Assembly: GCA_006538405.1 (NCBI GenBank)
Contig: BJKQ01000010.1
Location: 992,001 to 1,056,000, forward strand
DNA: 64,000 nt
Reading direction: 5' to 3'
Origin: Hansfordia pulvinata
Lineage: Eukaryota; Ascomycota; Sordariomycetes; Xylariales
Of the stretch, positions 1 through 11,660 are shown one piece after another (position 1 is the stretch's first letter; the number at the start of each line of letters is the position of its first letter). Under the pieces are notes generated by a model. It had not been told where the DNA came from and ran no database searches. It worked only from the letters and a program-made list of their open reading frames with translations. A program made the translations under genes and the position numbers.

Positions 1-996
1 GCCACCTCCATCGTCTGCACAAGTATACTCGTGTTAGCTAGCTGCCCTCTGCCCTGCTGCCGTAGTGGGGCCCGTACTGCCATCCACAGCTTGGAATTGC
101 AGGAGGTGAAGGGGAGGGGGGCACGTACCGTGATCTGCTCCCTCAGAAAGTCCAGGTCCTCCTCGCAGTTGGAGTGGCTCTGCTTCGCCGCCGACAGCTT
201 GCTGGTCAGAAGCTCCTCGGCCTCTCCTATCGGGTATGACAGCATGACGTTGGCCTGGCGCACACCGGGTTAGTAAAGGGCGCAGCCCCCAGGGTCCCGT
301 TGGTCAGGGCACATGGAGTTGATGACATACCCCAAGCCACAGACACACCTCCTCCGTGGGCGGAATCGAAGCCTTGGCGTACAGCGTCTCATTGAGCTCA
401 AAGGTCGTGTCGATCGGATCGGATTCTTCCTGTGCCGCCGAGATGTTCGCGTCAGTCGGGGGCTCACTTTGAGGAGTGAAGAGTGGACTGGCAACGGACC
501 GTTCTCGTCTTGAGGAAGCGCACCGTCTCCAGCGTCTTCTGAATGTCGGGCATCTTGTCGTTCAGCCCGCTGATGCGCCGCTGCAGGTTCATCTCCATGA
601 ACTGGTACTTGCTGTGGAAGGGAGTCGGGTTGCGTCAGCATTGGGGCGGGGGGATTCGCGCCCGGGGGCAGCTTGCGATGGGGACGGTGATGGGGAGGTG
701 GTGGGCATACGAGATCATTTCCTGGAAGCTGCGCAGTGTCTGCTCGACCTCTGCGCGCGAGGAGATGTAGTCTTCGACCTTGTCGACAAAGGGTGCCTGA
801 GGGATGCCCCGGGGGTTCGTGGGGCCGGCATCCTTGCTGCGTGTCGCGAGTTGCGGTCGTTAGCTTCTGTTACTGTTCGTAGGTCGCGCGTCGCATATAC
901 ACCGGCGAGGACGAAGCCGCCAAGAAGGGAGAATGCTTCAGGAACGGAGGGGATGAGGTACCCAGTTGCGGCAGCCTTGCCCTTGGCCTCGGCCAT
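1..996 (-). CDS. PAC10: Prefoldin subunit 3 (VBP1/Pac10 family), 3' end beyond window
   Basis: Subunit of the hexameric cytosolic prefoldin chaperone, which hands nascent actin and tubulin to the CCT chaperonin. Six exons on the minus strand: 962-996, 711-836, 500-611, 331-429, 129-254 and 1-14 (cut by the window edge). The spliced protein starts MAEAKGKAAATGKDAG and then shows the family hallmarks: an N-terminal coiled-coil half containing KYQFMEMNLQRRISGLNDKM, the beta-hairpin region TTFELNETLYAKASIPPTEE followed by LWLGANVMLSYPIGEAEELL, and the start of the second coiled coil (CEEDLDFLREQ). All phases close. Intron 3 (430-499) uses a GTCCGT donor. Family assignment rests on recognising this conserved sequence. 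The C-terminal few dozen residues lie outside the window. Confidence 0.9.
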
Positions 997-1969
997 GGCT
1001 GCGGGGATCGAGAGGCGGGGCGAAGCTGTCGTGGCCGTCGGCGAGTGCGGTGCTGAGCGTGTCCGATATCGACTGGAAATGACAGCTACCTAACACAGCA
1101 GCATGTCAGGTGTGAGCCAAGATTGAGTAGTTGACGAGGCCAGCGGCTGAGCGACGGTGTGGCGGGATGATGGGACGAGGCCAGGTGCGGGACAGCAACG
1201 TCGTTTGGGAGCTTGTACCCAATCGATTTTTTGGCGGGCTGTTACGGTTCAAAACATGTGCAGACGTCAGCACGCTTCCCATGTCCGTAATCAAGCTTCG
1301 CGCGGTATGAAACTGGCATATCGCCGAGTTCAGCAGCTCCAGCTTCCGCACCTTCCCGCCTTGCCACGCTTGCCTAGCGGGGTAGGCGGTGTTACGGTAG
1401 TTGGCCGCGGGGCGCCTTCGGTAAACGGTGCCCCCTTGGCTCCACCAACCTCTGCCATGTCGTCTGCCCCACCATCCCACCGATGCCCACGTACGCCACG
1501 ATAACATCAATCTGCCATGGAAGAGTTATTTGCCAGAGCTACCTGCAGTGCCATCATCCACAGCAAACACATTCACGTCAGCGCAGCAATCGATAAATGA
1601 GCTGTGATTTCGCCGTACACATCTCTTGAATGTTCCCCTCGTGTGACTCAGTTCATCGCTTCTGATTACGATCCAACGTAATAGCTCGGAGAAGTGCCCC
1701 AGAGTGAAGCATAGCCTACTTGCCACATTGGCTTGCATCGACTCTAGAAGGCATGGTTATCGACATGTTCAATCTGAAATGATTTTATTCTAGTACGACA
1801 ACGCGAATTACATAAGGCTCAACACGCTAAACGCCGCGCCATCTACCATGCAATGAGTAAAGCAACGATCGAACTTTTCCCACAACCTCCCAAGTGTTGG
1901 CTCTCTCCGTGTCAGTCGTCGTCGATCAGAAAACGCGACCGCGCCTACACAATCAAGGCCTTGGTTCTC
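997..1969. other. Intergenic: prefoldin upstream / RAD54 downstream
   Basis: No supportable gene. Contains the upstream region of the prefoldin gene (which starts at 996) and the 3' flank of RAD54 (which ends at 1970). The short open frames here have no recognisable domain. Confidence 0.6.
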
Positions 1970-4443
1970 TTAATGAGAGATATATTGGAACACGGCCGAG
2001 ACATCTTTCTCGCCGCATTCTTGGCGCAGAAGCAGATCTTGAATCGGGGCCAAACCCTCATTCACAAAATGGTTCCAGGTGCTAGTGTCGCCGTACAGCA
2101 TGGCAGGCGCTTTGATGAACTGCCTGCCATCCGGCTTGCACCTCTTGCACTTGAACGTCTCGTGCGTATCGCACCTTGTGTCGCTGCGATACTGGAACAG
2201 CTCGCGCAGGCTGTCGAGCGAGAAGTGGCGCTCAACATCCTCGGCCGAGTCGACAACGCATGACGATAGGGACTGTTTGTGACTTTGGCGTTGGAAGATC
2301 TTCTCCTCGATGGTCCCCGTCGCGATGAAGCGATAGACGAAGCAATCCTTCTTCTGTCCGTCACGCCAAACTCGGGCCAGAGCCTGCTGATCCGCAGCGG
2401 GGTTCCAGTCGGGGTCGAACAGAACCAGACGATTCGCACCGATTAGGTTGATACCACAACCACCCGCCTTGCTGGAAAGCAGAAACACGAACTCCTGGCC
2501 TTCAGGGTCGTTGAACTTGTCGACCAGCTTCTGACGCTTGGTGACATTCATGGTACCGTCGAGCCGCAGGGAGCCGTATTGGCGGCAACGGCAAAGCTTT
2601 TCGAATAGATCCAGGGTCTGCGTGTAATTGCTGATGAGCACAATCTTGTCGTTGGTGTCTTGGCGGATCCTGGCCAGCATACGATCAAGCACCTGCATCT
2701 TGCCAGAGTACCAGGTCTTGACGTCACGATCGCGGCCTCGGGCGTCTTTCGGCACGTAGTCTTCCGGCCAGAATTCCTCAGATCCCGGCAGATCATCCGA
2801 CAAATTGAGTAGGTCGGGGTGGTTGCAAAGCTTCTTGAGCATGTTGATGGCCTTGAGCGGCTGGCTACCCTTGCCACGCAGCAATGCTTGGATGTCCGGA
2901 CTCTTGATGAAGTAGTTGTAGAGGTCTTCCTGGAAATCGGCATTCTTGCAGAACACGACATGCTCGTACTTGACTGGCAAGTACTTGGATAGAATATCGT
3001 TGGTTCTGCGGATGATGAACTTGTTCACGATGCCGAGCAGATCGCCCAGACGCTCATCGCCCTTGCTTCTCTCGACTTCAGTGGCCGCGGCGTCGCGGCC
3101 TCGCAGAATGGGGAGCTCGAAGCGTTTGCGAAACTCGAGGCGATTTCCCAGTAGCCCGGGGTTGGCAAAGCTGATGAGGGCAAAGTATTCGGAGAGATCG
3201 TTCTGAATCGGCGTGCCCGAGAGGATGACCCGGCGGGTCACGTTCAGGCTGTTCAGAGCACTGAAGGTCTGACTGTCGCCATTCTTCAGGCGGTGGCCTT
3301 CGTCACACAGCATGAGACCGATTTGCGTGTGCTTCAGCTCCTCCACGTTCAGTCGCAGCGTCTCGTACGAGACAATGATGACGGGCCGAGTGACAGAGCG
3401 ACCACTGGAAATGGCCCACTGGCGCAGCTGCCTGGTCAGCTCTTCCTTGGACGCCTTTCCGTCAATAGCGAAAGGGGTGATGGCGTCGGCGCCGAGCCAT
3501 TTGGTCAACTCGTTGGCCCAGTTGCGGACCAGACTCGAGGGGCAGGCGACAATGGCTTTTTGAATGGCGGGCTTGCCAGCCTCAGGCGACTGCTTGAGGA
3601 GGGTCCAGAGCAGGGCGATGCACTGCAGGGTCTTGCCCAGACCCATCTCGTCGGCCATGATGCAGCCGTTGGCCATTTCGTCGACCATGCCGGTGACACA
3701 CTGGTACATGAAGCGTACACCTTCGATCTGGTGGGGGCGGAGCACCTTGGCCAGTCTGGGGTCAATGACGACAGGCACGCGCGGGTGCTCCCCCTCGACT
3801 TTCTTCTTGATTCCGAGAATCTCGGACAGACTTTTGTGGACGAGGGGCTCGTCAAGGTCGTCGCCAGCTTCCTTGTCGGCCTTGCCTTGCTTGTCGGCAG
3901 GCTTGGTCTTCTCTTTGGGTTTGTCATTGACGGTAGGGTCGTACAGGACGATGGCGAACTCGCCGCTGGGGTCGTGGAGAGGCTTGGCGACGAAGACGGC
4001 GCCCTGCCTCAGGCCCAGAGTCGGGGGCGGGCGGTTGGGGTTGTATGCGCCGGTGTCCTTGTTGATGAGGGGGACGGCGAAGGCTTTTCTAAAGACCCGG
4101 TCCTTGTCCTTGGGCTGGAAGACGGGGAAGCGGTTGGCATCTCTGTTGGCGAGGGCGAGACGGTCTGCGTTGGTGTAGGGCTTGTCGGCATCGGCATCTC
4201 CGTCCGTGCCTTTGTAGTCGACCCTCTTCTTCTTGCGGGCGGGCCGGGCAGCGGCGGGACTCGAGGTGGCGGAACCTGGACACTTGAAGGGCTTCCACAA
4301 GCGCTCTGTGGACTGCTGCGAGTAGAGACGCTTGCCGGGTGTGGTGTTGGGGGTAGGCTTGGGGGCCGGAGTGGCCGGAGCTGGGCCAGCCCTGTGAAAG
4401 GTGAGCCGAGGACGAGGGGCAGTTGCGGGGGTGTGACCTACAT
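1970..4443 (-). CDS. RAD54: DNA repair/recombination ATPase Rad54 (SNF2 family)
   Basis: SNF2-type DNA translocase that works with Rad51 in homologous recombination. One exon (1970-4391) carries nearly the whole protein, about 807 residues, close to the usual Rad54 length. Visible elements: basic N-terminus (ARKKKRVDY), helicase motif I DEMGLGKT (about residues 248-255), motif II DEGH (about 364-367) in the Rad54-typical context DEGHRLKNGD, motif III SGTPIQND, the C-terminal helicase lobe with SSKAGGCGINLIGANRL and DPDWNPAADQQALAR, and a C-terminus ending VFQYISH. The second exon has no ATG near its 5' end. The simplest model is a 2-nt first exon, AT at 4442-4443, joined over a 50-nt intron (4392-4441, GTAGGT...CACAG) to G at 4391, giving MAGPAPATP. 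A longer 5' exon in the same frame cannot be excluded. Neurospora calls this gene mus-25. Confidence 0.93.
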
Positions 4444-5447
4444 CGGCGGCGGCTGAAAAGAGCGATATGTGGTGGTGCCGAAGAACGCAACCGTGGTTGA
4501 TGCGGGTGGTGAAGCTTGAAGTGGTGGACGGTAGGTAGGTATGTAGAGGTGACCAGTAGAGTCGAGAGGGGTGCCGGGTGAAAGCGACAGGAAGAGAAGA
4601 TCAGGTGGCCTAATAAGAAAAGACGGGGAAGCGGCGGCAAGCCAAGAGCGAGGTGAGGTATCGAAAGAAGGAGCCACCAGGCGGTGCAGGCTCCACGGTC
4701 GGAGCTGGCAGACGCACACGGTGAGCCGGTATGACTTGGAGCCCTCGGATTGAGGTTGGGTTGCAGACTGGAATACAGGCACTGGGCCAAAGTCAATGAC
4801 GCGGGCCAGTCCAGTAGAGGCAGATCCCCAATAGAACTCTCAGGGTCTCCGTACGAACCGGCAATCCATTAAGCAGGCTGACAACGACGCGGGTGGGCGC
4901 CCATTAGATTAGTCACTTTGTTGACTTGAGTGCCACACGCGACGCGTCTGGGCAATGCTGGTGCGTGCGGGCAGCAGCCGACACCAAGTCACCTGACCTG
5001 GCGGGGCTCTCTCTATCTCTCTCAGTTGCTTTTCGTAGGTACCGACCCACCGTAACGATCGGATCCTCACACTGGAGGTCTCCGCCTCCAGTCCAGACTG
5101 ACAACAGCACCGCCTCGCTGACCATTTGCGCGCCGGCGCCATCCTCAAGACGCCTCCACGTGACTGCATCCAGTAGGCCCCGGGAGCCTCGACTACTGTC
5201 TCCCCGTCGCCGCCCTTCGCCTTGGCTCGTACACAGCCATGAGACTGTCCAGTAGCGGCAATACAGACGACCGATGCATTCGAGTCCATCTCACAGGCCA
5301 CCCTTTGAAGGAAAGAAGGCTGGTGGTCAAGGTGAGGCCGGTCTGCCTAGCGAAGTAGTTGCTTATGAAGATATAATCAAGCCACCGGGTATCATATCAT
5401 GGGTTGTAGTTACCGCAGTCATCATTACAGATAAACGCCGCCGCCTC
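4444..5447. other. Intergenic: RAD54 upstream region
   Basis: Upstream region of RAD54 (minus strand) and 3' flank of the gene ending at 5448. An open frame runs through 4438-4782 in phase with the RAD54 start but is Ser/Pro/Leu-rich and looks like an open leader rather than protein. No other feature seen. Confidence 0.5.
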
Positions 5448-6376
5448 TCAAACCCCATCGTAAAGCAGCACGTTCTCCTGCGGCCGGAACCCCTTTGCGC
5501 TGATCTCCCCCATCGACGGGCCTTTCTGCGCCATGAACTTGAGCAGCTTGAGCGTCTGGTCCTCGGCCATGTCGTTCCCGAGCACCCGCGACAAGGCCAC
5601 GCCGTTCATCGTCGTCTGCGCCACCGTCCCCAGCTGCATCGACACCTGCGCGATGTCGCTGACGTCCGGCTTCACCAGCTGCTTCCGGCCGTCCACCGTC
5701 TGGAGCCGCGCGGGCCGCCGCACGCTCGCCGGCTCGTACAGCGCCGTCCGCCACAGCACCCGGGCGCCCTTCTTCTTCTTCTTGCCGACCGCCTTGCTGA
5801 GCGGCTTGAAGACGTTGTTGAGCTGCCACCCCGCCTCCATCTTCATCAAGCCGGACGCGAACGCCGAGTCGTGGCCCGACTCGAGGCACTGCAGCACGAC
5901 AATCTGGTCCGCGTCGCCGGCGTGCTTCTCGACGAACTCGAGCAGCTTGCTGATCGGGCCCCCGGCCCCGGCCTGCGAGTAGTGGTTGCTCATCAACCCC
6001 CGCCACAGCTTGTCGCCGCCTGACCCTTCCATCACCACCCCGACCACGTTGGACCGCTCGAATCGCTTCTGGGCGTTGCCCACGATCGACAGCGGCTTGT
6101 CCGCGTCGTCCTCCGTCTTGGTGTACTCGTCGTATTGGGAGATCTGGTACGGCTTCTTCCTCCCGAAGCTGATCCCGAGCATCGGCGCTCTCTCCGCCAA
6201 GGCAGCCGCCGCCGCCGCCGTCGCCGCCGTGCTGCTGAGTGTGTCAGCCGCTCATCTCCCCCCCATATTGCTGTCTTCTTCTTCTTGACGTACCTGTCTG
6301 CCTCTACCGGCCTGCCCCGCCCTTGCTGTATGTGTACCAGGCCTGCAAGAACGGCCGTCAAATGAGTGAGCTTCAT
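5448..6376 (-). CDS. Putative secreted/organellar protein of unknown function
   Basis: Two exons (6294-6376 and 5448-6234) joined over a 59-nt intron with a GTACGT donor and a CTCAG acceptor; phase closes, giving about 289 residues. The first exon encodes MKLTHLTAVLAGLVHIQQ, which looks like a signal peptide, followed by an Ala-rich linker. The main body starts LGISFGRKKPYQISQYDEY, has a lysine cluster (GKKKKKGARVLW), and ends in a helical segment with LKLLKFMAQKGPSMGEISAKG. I do not recognise a family. If the first exon is wrong, the ATG at 6182 gives a 244-residue protein without a signal. The lysine cluster and few cysteines argue against a typical disulphide-rich effector. Confidence 0.65.
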
Positions 6377-7918
6377 ATCCTGGCTAAGTCCGCGCGTGCG
6401 CTACATGTGGCTGTAGTGCACAATAGCTGTAAGAAATAAATCCGAATCTCTCATCGTTGGTCCAGTACGACACGGAGCGGCTCCTGGGAACGGCCGTCCG
6501 CGCCATATAAGAGTCACTCATAAGAGACACGCCGTCTCGCCCAACCTTGCCCAAGGGAGTGGGGCTAGAAAGCCGTCAAGGGGTCTCTTTGGTCCCCGTT
6601 CCCCGACGAGTTGTCGGGGTGGCGTAGGCGCGGCGCGTAGTATACACTGATGCTATGGTGCCCGTCCCATCTAGCCACCCAGCGGACTACAAGTCAAAGG
6701 AAGAGGCAACCCAAACCTGCCAAACATGCCTTTACAGCTGGGGCTTGGACCTCGAGGGAGGAAAAGCCCACCCTAGCCTCTTGCCGCAGATAGGTAGGGC
6801 TGCCAGGCCCGGTCTATCGCCTCGGAGTTGTGGTCTCGTGGCCCTTCTCGAGACCTCGGCGTCTCTGCCCTCGGCCGAATCTGGCGGGATCGAAGCGTGG
6901 GCTCTCGGGGAGGATGGGCCCGCGGCCGGCCGGCAAACGTTCAACGTTGCCACCTCGGAAGCGAGGGCTCACAGCAAGATGGGCATCCCGTCGGACCGGG
7001 GAGGCGCATCGTCATCGCCTCCCTCTGCCCTGTCCCGGCGCCAGCAACGTCTGCTCGAAATCCTCCCGGAAAGTACGGACAAGCATGACAGGTGGCGCGT
7101 GGCGAAGACAGCGTGTTCCTCGTTCAGAAGGAGTTGTCGAGGGCAGCCGCCCGCTCACATTGTCTCCAAGCCCCGTCCCTCATCCGCCAGCCGTGTCAAA
7201 ATCGACATTTTTCAAGTTGCCCTAGGGAAGACCCCAGACCCCCGGGCGTCTGCCGCGATTGCACAGCTTCCGAGGGAGACTGAGCGGCCAGGATCCGAGG
7301 ACTTCATCGGCCAGACATTGGAAAATTACTAGCCATTAGTGCAAATCCGCCTGCGGCAATACGACTGGCATGACTCCGCCAGGATGAAACCTTACAGAGC
7401 AAAGGTTGAGGATAAAAGATTCCAACTCTCCAGTCGTCCCTCTCAGGCGGGAGCTGCTTCAAATTCAATCATGCGGCGACACGATACCAGCTGCTTTGCC
7501 GCGGTGTCTTTTCACAGTACGGCCTGCAACTGGCAAAAGATCAGATCGGTCGCAACACCTACACTCACAGACTGGGTGAGTCGGAAACACCAGAGCGACA
7601 TCTTGCACAGTACATGAATTGCCTTTATTCGCTGATGCATCGCGAGACTCCGGGCTTTCGTCTCCTGGTATCGGCATCAGTAGGATCCATGATTTGCGAT
7701 GCATCTACTGGAGGATCTCGTATTTTTAGGTTGCGCCAGCAAAAGTTATCTGCCAGCCCCGACTCTTCACTCCGAAAACGCCCACAAGTCATTCTGCCAT
7801 CGTCTTGTTACAAAACTCGTGAAGCCGACGGCCCGGCATTAGGCTGCAGTCACCGTTGTCCCTTCTCGTTTAGTCACGAGGTGCGCCCGGGCCGAGATGC
7901 CCGAGATTGAATGTCCCT
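6377..7918. other. Intergenic 1.5 kb with one orphan ORF
   Basis: Upstream of the gene starting at 6376 and downstream of RSC1. A 225-codon plus-strand open frame (6655-7332) has no recognisable domain and composition unlike the neighbouring genes, so I do not call it. Nothing else seen. Confidence 0.5.
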
Positions 7919-10900
7919 TCATTTGACGCCCTCGACCTTCTCAACCCGCCGCTTGACAGCATCGATATCCTGGTCCTTGACACTCCATCCGTCGTAGGCC
8001 GTTGCCAGTGCGTCGCTGCGCACCGCGCGGTTCCATGCCTCGCACACGTTGCCGACCAGCTGCGCCATCGGGTCCGGTGTGTCTTGTTGCTTGTCCGCCG
8101 ACACCTCCGTATCTTGTTGGCGTTTGCGCTCTTCCTCGAGGCGCAGCTCATCACGGGCCTTGCGCTTCGCCCGGCGAGTCTCGGTCTGGCGCGCGCGGTC
8201 TGCCAGGTATCGGATACTGTGACCGAGACCGGCGCTTTCATTAGAAATGCCACGGTGAGCACGGTCCAGCGGCGGCTGCGTGAAGAAGAGAATCTGGCCG
8301 GACCCGTCGCGCTGGAACTGTTCCCGCACGTCTGATGGAATCTTGGCGTCCACGGCGGGATCAAGGCGGTACACTTCCTGAGCGCGCGGCGCATTGCTGT
8401 AAGCGTTGGGCTGTGGTTGCGATTGCGGTTGCGGCTGCGGCATGGGCGCCGTTGGCACCGGCGCAACGTGGTTGCGCGCTGGAGACGGCACCATCCGCGA
8501 CGGATCATAGCCTGGCATCGGGCTGTTCATTTGGTGGTGCGGCGGCGGCGGGGCGTGATGGGGTTGGTGAGGTTGGTGATGCGGCACCGGGACCGGCGTG
8601 GTGCTGTACTGAGCAGGGTACCCGTTGTACAGTTGTGGTTGGTGAGGCTGCGGCTGTGCTTGGTAAGGCTGCGGCGTGTGAGGCATATGCGGTGGCCCAT
8701 GCGCTCCGTGGACGGCACCGTATTGTGGCACAGGAACCGGAGTCGGGCTCGGCCGTGCTGCGAAGGGGGCCACCGAGTAGGGAAGGGCACCGTGGGCGGG
8801 AGGGTGCGAGGGCGGGGTGGGAGCGGCCTGAAACTGCGATGTGCTGGCAATAGGAACACCGTGGCCCTGTGGCATGGCGGCCGGACCACGATAACCCTGC
8901 ACAGCTGCTGGAGGGGGCACGCCTGGGGCTGGCTGCGGTGGTGGCGATTCCTGTTTGCGACAAGATTAGCAAGGGCAAGGACTGAAACCAATATTTCGAT
9001 GCGAGGACAGCCACGTGGACTTGGGGGAGAGGAATGAAAGAGCAGACTACCCCTGTGAAGACCAGACAGTCGACGATGGGATGGAAGGCGCAGAGAAGAC
9101 GAGCGGGCCCGACAAACGGATCCCATGGCAAGTTTGTAGCACGTGCGCCGTCAGACCAGGACAGGGGTTGGCGGCTCAAGCGACTGACGTCTCTCCAAGA
9201 ACAAACGCTTGTAGCCTTGGGAGGTTATCACCACGTTTCTTCGCGGTCTGCTAGGGCCCGAGTGAGATGTGCAATAGCAAGCGCAGCTGTCTTGGTCATG
9301 GTGTGGGCAGGGAGCGAATCGGCAAAGGGGATGGGGATCAGGCTGCAATCAGGCTGCGGTGCCTGACGGCGCACACTGCAGCGACACGCGGAGCCTCGTT
9401 TGCATGCATGCATGGTTCTCAAACACTCACATTTGCCTCGCGCGGGCGACAGTGGACAGCCCCAACAAGCGGTGGCGCGTTGCGCGCCGCCATTGTCGGC
9501 TTCGGCAAGGGGTCACTGGGCTTCGCGTCGTCCCTCAGCAGATGCTTGATGCTGCTCTGGAATTTTCTAATCGGGCGCGGAGCGTCGAACAGGTCAATGT
9601 CGTAGTCTCGTTCGCGCACTTCGTCAGGCAGGAACGTCGACCATGTTTTGACCTTGGTGAATCGATGCTTGTCCTCGCTGTAGCGTGCCTCACAAGCATA
9701 CACCTCTTTGTGTCTGGGCAGGCCGCGAGGTCGACCTCTGCTGAAGCGTGGCGCGAACATGACGAAGCAGCGATCGACCACGTCTTCGATCCGGTGGTCG
9801 TGATACTGGTTTGTCTTGAACACTTCTTTCTCGAGGAAGTGTTTGTCGAAACGGTGTACCGTTTGCTCAGGACGGTAGTACCAACACGCGTTGATCCACC
9901 GCACCCCGTTCCGATCCTCCCACGTACGGAAGATTTGGGCGACAATCGGTTTGGTCCCGTCGTTGGGATTGACGAGGTGGACCCAGTCGCCTGTTGTCTT
10001 GGTTAGTAGATTGACCGCGCAGCGTTTTCTTACTCACGATGCCAGCAGCAGCTTGCATATCGCGCACACCACAGGTGTCAAACTCACCCACTCTCCAGCT
10101 CTCTCCCCTGTGCTGGTGTGCCATCACAGCCCGTCTGCCGTCGCCATCGACGAACTCGCTGTCCGGTCTCGCTTTCTGCTGCTCAGCCAACTTGAGTGCT
10201 TCTTTCTGGAGCTGCACGGCATCCTCGTAAAGTTGGCTGTCCTCCTCATTGTATGTCATCGCGTTGTTAAACATGAGGTCGAGATCTTTCATGGCCTGTT
10301 CGACGGTGTGATACGCCTTGCTCTTGTTCCTCTGCTTAATGATGTCGATGGCAATCGGGTTCTTGATTTCTTCATAGTAGTCGGGGATCGCCACCTTATC
10401 GGGTAGCTCATCGAAAGGCAAGATCAATTGGTCACCGTCTTCGTCCTTGAGCTTGCGAAGCCCTTTGAGAATCGCGTCAATGCGAGCCTCGACTGGAGTC
10501 ATGACCTTCGGGGGGCGGGGTCTCGACTGCGCATCACGAGCGCCGGCGCGAGCGCGACGGGAACGGCGACGCCCCTCGTCATCTGAATCATCGCCTTCGG
10601 AAGACGAAGACTCTTCCTCTTCGTCCTCCTCGTCTTCCTCAGCCTCGTCGCCCTCTTCTTCAGACGGCGAGTCCTCCGCCTCGGGGATTTCACCAAGATC
10701 AGGGAGAACAGCGTCTTGGGCCGTGATGGTTCCGTCGTCGACCAACTTCTTGAGCTCCTCCTTGAAGACCTCGCGAAGGCGGACGGCATTCTTGAAAAAG
10801 TCGGACGAGGGTCGGTTGTAGACTTGGGCGTTGTGGGCGATGAGTGCCACGTCTCTGACAAATTCTGGGAAAGCACTGTATTGCTTCTTCATTTTCTTGG

Positions 10901-11660
10901 TCTGTTGCATCGTCAGTGACTGAACCCATGTGATTCGATTCGACTGCAGAATCGCCGGGTGGTAAACGGACCCTGACAGTGCTGAAGGCGATAGGCTCGC
11001 TGATCACATCGTAGTAGTCGGGGATCAGGCGACGATTCGGTATCCGTTGAAAGCCGGAGGCGATTTGTGTACCACTTCAGCGTGGAGGGAGTCTGGTGTC
11101 AGCTGGGTTTGGTCCGTTCGCTATTCGGTCCGAAGGGGCTGCGCTTACTCGTCGTCCTTGAAGGCGGTTAGATAGTTGGCGACGTGCTCGATGACACCAA
11201 GCAAGCTGTTGTCGCGTCTGACAGGTGCCTGGTCCTCGGCTTCGTCGTCCTCGTCGTCCTCGTCGTCATCCCCGTCGGCGTCGGCTTCGTCCTCGTCATC
11301 ATCCACTTTAGTAGTGACGGTGGCGCTCTGTCCGCGACGGGGGCGACGCCGGCGCGGGACAGCCGACGGGGAGCTCTCTCGAGACGACTTGCCATCATTG
11401 GGGTCGGCGTCGACATCAGCATCAGCGTCAGCATCGGCATCATCGTCCGCGTCCGCGTCGGCATCGGCATCCGCGTCGGCATCGGCATCTGCGTCAGCAT
11501 CGGCATCCGATTGTGAGGGTTTCGTCGAGGCCTGAGCACTGCCGGCGCTGCCCATGGCGGTGTCGCCGTCGGCGTCAAGGGCAGGCTTGGCTTCAATGGT
11601 GTCTTGAACAGGCGTCGCGACATCGGGCGTCGCGGCCGGGGCCTTGGCCTGATCAGCCAT
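7919..11660 (-). CDS. RSC1: RSC complex subunit Rsc1/Rsc2 (two bromodomains + BAH)
   Basis: Subunit of the RSC/SWI-SNF-type chromatin remodeler in the nucleus; bromodomains read acetyl-lysine and the BAH domain contacts nucleosomes. Five exons: 11149-11660, 10972-11074, 10088-10901, 9431-9990 and 7919-8950, about 1006 residues with all phases closed. Order: Asp-Ala repeat (about 48-86); first bromodomain spanning exons 1-3 (PNRRLIPDYYDVISEP, AHNAQVYNRPSS); acidic Ser/Glu linker; second bromodomain (about 342-435; IPDYYEEIKNPIAIDIIK, FNNAMTYNEEDSQLYEDA); BAH domain (about 477-600; GDWVHLVNPNDGTKPIVAQI, WYYRPEQTVHRFDKHFLE, VDRCFVMF); Pro/Gln-rich region; conserved C-terminal helix (WNRAVRSDALATAYDGW). 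Intron 2 uses GTCCGT; intron 4 is 480 nt. It shares its upstream region with OTU1. Confidence 0.93.
8951..9430 (-). other. 480-nt intron of RSC1
   Basis: Donor GTGAGT at 9430, branch-like GCTAATC and acceptor CAAACAG at 8951. Removal joins RPREAN to ESPPPQPAPG in phase 0. It is several times longer than the other introns in this window. I found no additional coding exon inside it. Confidence 0.75.
11404..11510 (-). repeat. Hexanucleotide Asp-Ala repeat inside RSC1 exon 1
   Basis: Imperfect GCATCG/GCGTCG repeats (plus-strand sense) encode about 16-20 alternating Asp-Ala units, interrupted by DDD and VD. Likely prone to length change by slippage. Confidence 0.85.

Noticed and set aside
3293..4456. 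387-codon plus-strand open frame
   Set aside because: Antisense to RAD54; Gly/Val/Leu-rich shadow.
6655..7332. 225-codon plus-strand open frame
   Set aside because: No domain, no signal peptide, no splice context; chance open frame in GC-rich DNA.
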